Positions 5,633 to 6,659 of a stretch of 6,659 nucleotides of DNA are shown one piece after another. The stretch's first letter is position 1, and every line of letters starts with the position of its first letter. Origin of the DNA: Thermoleophilaceae bacterium (GTDB taxonomy: Bacteria; Actinomycetota; Thermoleophilia; Solirubrobacterales; Thermoleophilaceae); assembly GCA_013696425.1 (NCBI GenBank), contig JACCYP010000304.1, positions 1-6,659 on the forward strand, read 5' to 3'. The notes under the pieces are model-generated. The model ran no database searches and was not told the DNA's origin. It saw only the letters and a program-made list of their open reading frames with translations. A program made the translations under genes and the position numbers.

Positions 5633-6659
5633 CCGTGCACCTCGACCTCGCGCCCGATGGCGCGGGCGAGCAGGTCGGCGTTGCGGCGCGCCGACCAGAC
5701 GGGCACGGAGTCGTCGGAGACCGCTGAGGCGCGAACGGTCACGGTGCCGTTGACGGCTTCGACCTCGACCGAGCGCACCGCGCCGTCACGGCTGCGCTCC
5801 AGCTGCTCGGCCATCCTCAACACGCCCGCCAGCACGGCGAGCAGCTTGCCGTCGCCCTTCTCCTCGAGCGTCCCGAGCTCGGAGGCATCGGGGTCGCCCT
5901 TTCGGTGGTAGCGCGCGGCGAGCGCGATCAGCTCGAGCTCGCGCGGGGTCCAGCCCGGCAGCCCGGCGGAGAGGATCAGGTACTGGGAGTGCTTGTGGTG
6001 GTCGTCGTAATCGATTGCCGCGCCGGTGTCGTGGAGCATCCCGGCCGCCCAGAGCAGGTCGCGCGCCTCGCTGTCGGCCTTCACCGCGCCCACCGCGTCG
6101 AGACCATCGAGCAGCTCGAGCGAGAGCCGCGTGACGTGCGCCTGGTGGGCGGGCTCGTAGTGAAAGCGCCGCGCCAGGTTGCGCACGGCATCGCCGCGCA
6201 CGTCCTCGAGCAGCGGTTCGGTGCGGTCGGCGAGGAAGCGCTCGAAGAAGATGCCCTCGCGCAGCCCGGATTCGGTCACCTCGAGTGCGTCGAAGCCGCA
6301 CGTGTCGAGCAGCGCGTCGAGCACGAGCGCGCCGCCGAGGATCACGTCACCGCGGTCGGGCTTGATGCCCGGCACCTTGCCGCGGTCCGCCGGCTTGCGC
6401 GCCGCGAGCTCGTCGATCAGGTCGCCGAGCGCGTCGCGCGTGAGCAGGAAGCCCTGGACATCGACGTCTGGTACCTCGAGGGTCTTCTGGACCGCCGTCG
6501 CCAGGTTGCGGATCGTGCCCCCGATGCCCGCCAGGCGCCGGTCCTCGCCCCCCGTCCACCACTCGAACTCCGACAGGGTGCGTGCCACATGCTTGCGCAG
6601 CGCCTTGATCTGCTTCCCCGAGGTCTCCTCACCTTCGAGGTAGGCCTCGCTCACGCGCA
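5623..6659 (-). CDS. Ppx/GppA family phosphatase with C-terminal HD-type domain (N-terminus outside window)
   Basis: The minus-strand frame is open to the window edge, and about 345 residues are visible. The first GTG (6654-6652) is internal to a conserved helical stretch, so it is not the start. The missing part should be roughly 150-170 residues of the first actin-like ATPase domain, including its glycine-rich phosphate loop. Counting from 6654, the second Ppx domain shows GIGGTIRNLA at 43-52, PDRGDVILGG at 99-108 and TESGLREG at 127-134. The HD-like domain follows, with HD at 208-209, DDHHKHSQYL at 217-226 and ARYHRKGDP at 247-255. This two-domain layout is that of exopolyphosphatase (polyphosphate to phosphate) and of guanosine pentaphosphate phosphatase (pppGpp to ppGpp); sequence alone does not separate them. 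HD is intact, although the equivalent motif is HE in E. coli Ppx. The stop codon overlaps that of the convergent NUDIX gene. Confidence 0.88.
   Translation of the reverse strand, partial: RVSEAYLEGEETSGKQIKALRKHVARTLSEFEWWTGGEDRRLAGIGGTIRNLATAVQKTLEVPDVDVQGFLLTRDALGDLIDELAARKPADRGKVPGIKPDRGDVILGGALVLDALLDTCGFDALEVTESGLREGIFFERFLADRTEPLLEDVRGDAVRNLARRFHYEPAHQAHVTRLSLELLDGLDAVGAVKADSEARDLLWAAGMLHDTGAAIDYDDHHKHSQYLILSAGLPGWTPRELELIALAARYHRKGDPDASELGTLEEKGDGKLLAVLAGVLRMAEQLERSRDGAVRSVEVEAVNGTVTVRASAVSDDSVPVWSARRNADLLARAIGREVEVHGER

Overview
The window is a gene-dense stretch of very GC-rich bacterial DNA. G/C dominates third codon positions, GTG starts are common, and nearly every base is coding. 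The protein styles and the lysA-hom-thrC-thrB order point to an actinobacterium. A deep-branching lineage such as Thermoleophilia is my best guess, from general familiarity with such sequences; no database search was possible.

Layout. Positions 1-264 (+) hold the 3' end of an unrecognised Gly/Ala/Pro-rich protein. A minus-strand alpha/beta hydrolase (972-250) converges on it with a 15-nt overlap. From 971 a plus-strand run follows: lysA (diaminopimelate decarboxylase), hom (homoserine dehydrogenase with ACT domain), thrC (threonine synthase), thrB (homoserine kinase) and a small NUDIX hydrolase, ending at 5626. A minus-strand Ppx/GppA-family phosphatase (6659-5623), cut by the window edge, converges on the NUDIX gene. 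The only non-coding gap between genes is 13 nt, between hom and thrC. No tRNA, rRNA, CRISPR, insertion sequence or riboswitch was seen.

How the genes work together. LysA makes lysine from meso-diaminopimelate. Hom, ThrB and ThrC convert aspartate semialdehyde through homoserine and phosphohomoserine to threonine. This is an aspartate-family amino acid operon built for coupled translation: the junctions are an 8-nt overlap, a 13-nt gap and two GTGA overlaps. The NUDIX gene is joined to the operon by one of these overlaps. Its motif resembles MutT1/Ap4A-type hydrolases, and it faces a polyphosphate/ppGpp-type phosphatase, so the right end may be a nucleotide-stress neighbourhood.

The most distinctive feature is the compactness of the boundaries. 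The divergent hydrolase and lysA start codons can share the palindrome CATG, and the convergent NUDIX and Ppx stop codons share the palindrome CTAG. I found no evidence for a wholly new biological system; the content is mainly conserved metabolism in a tightly packed arrangement.
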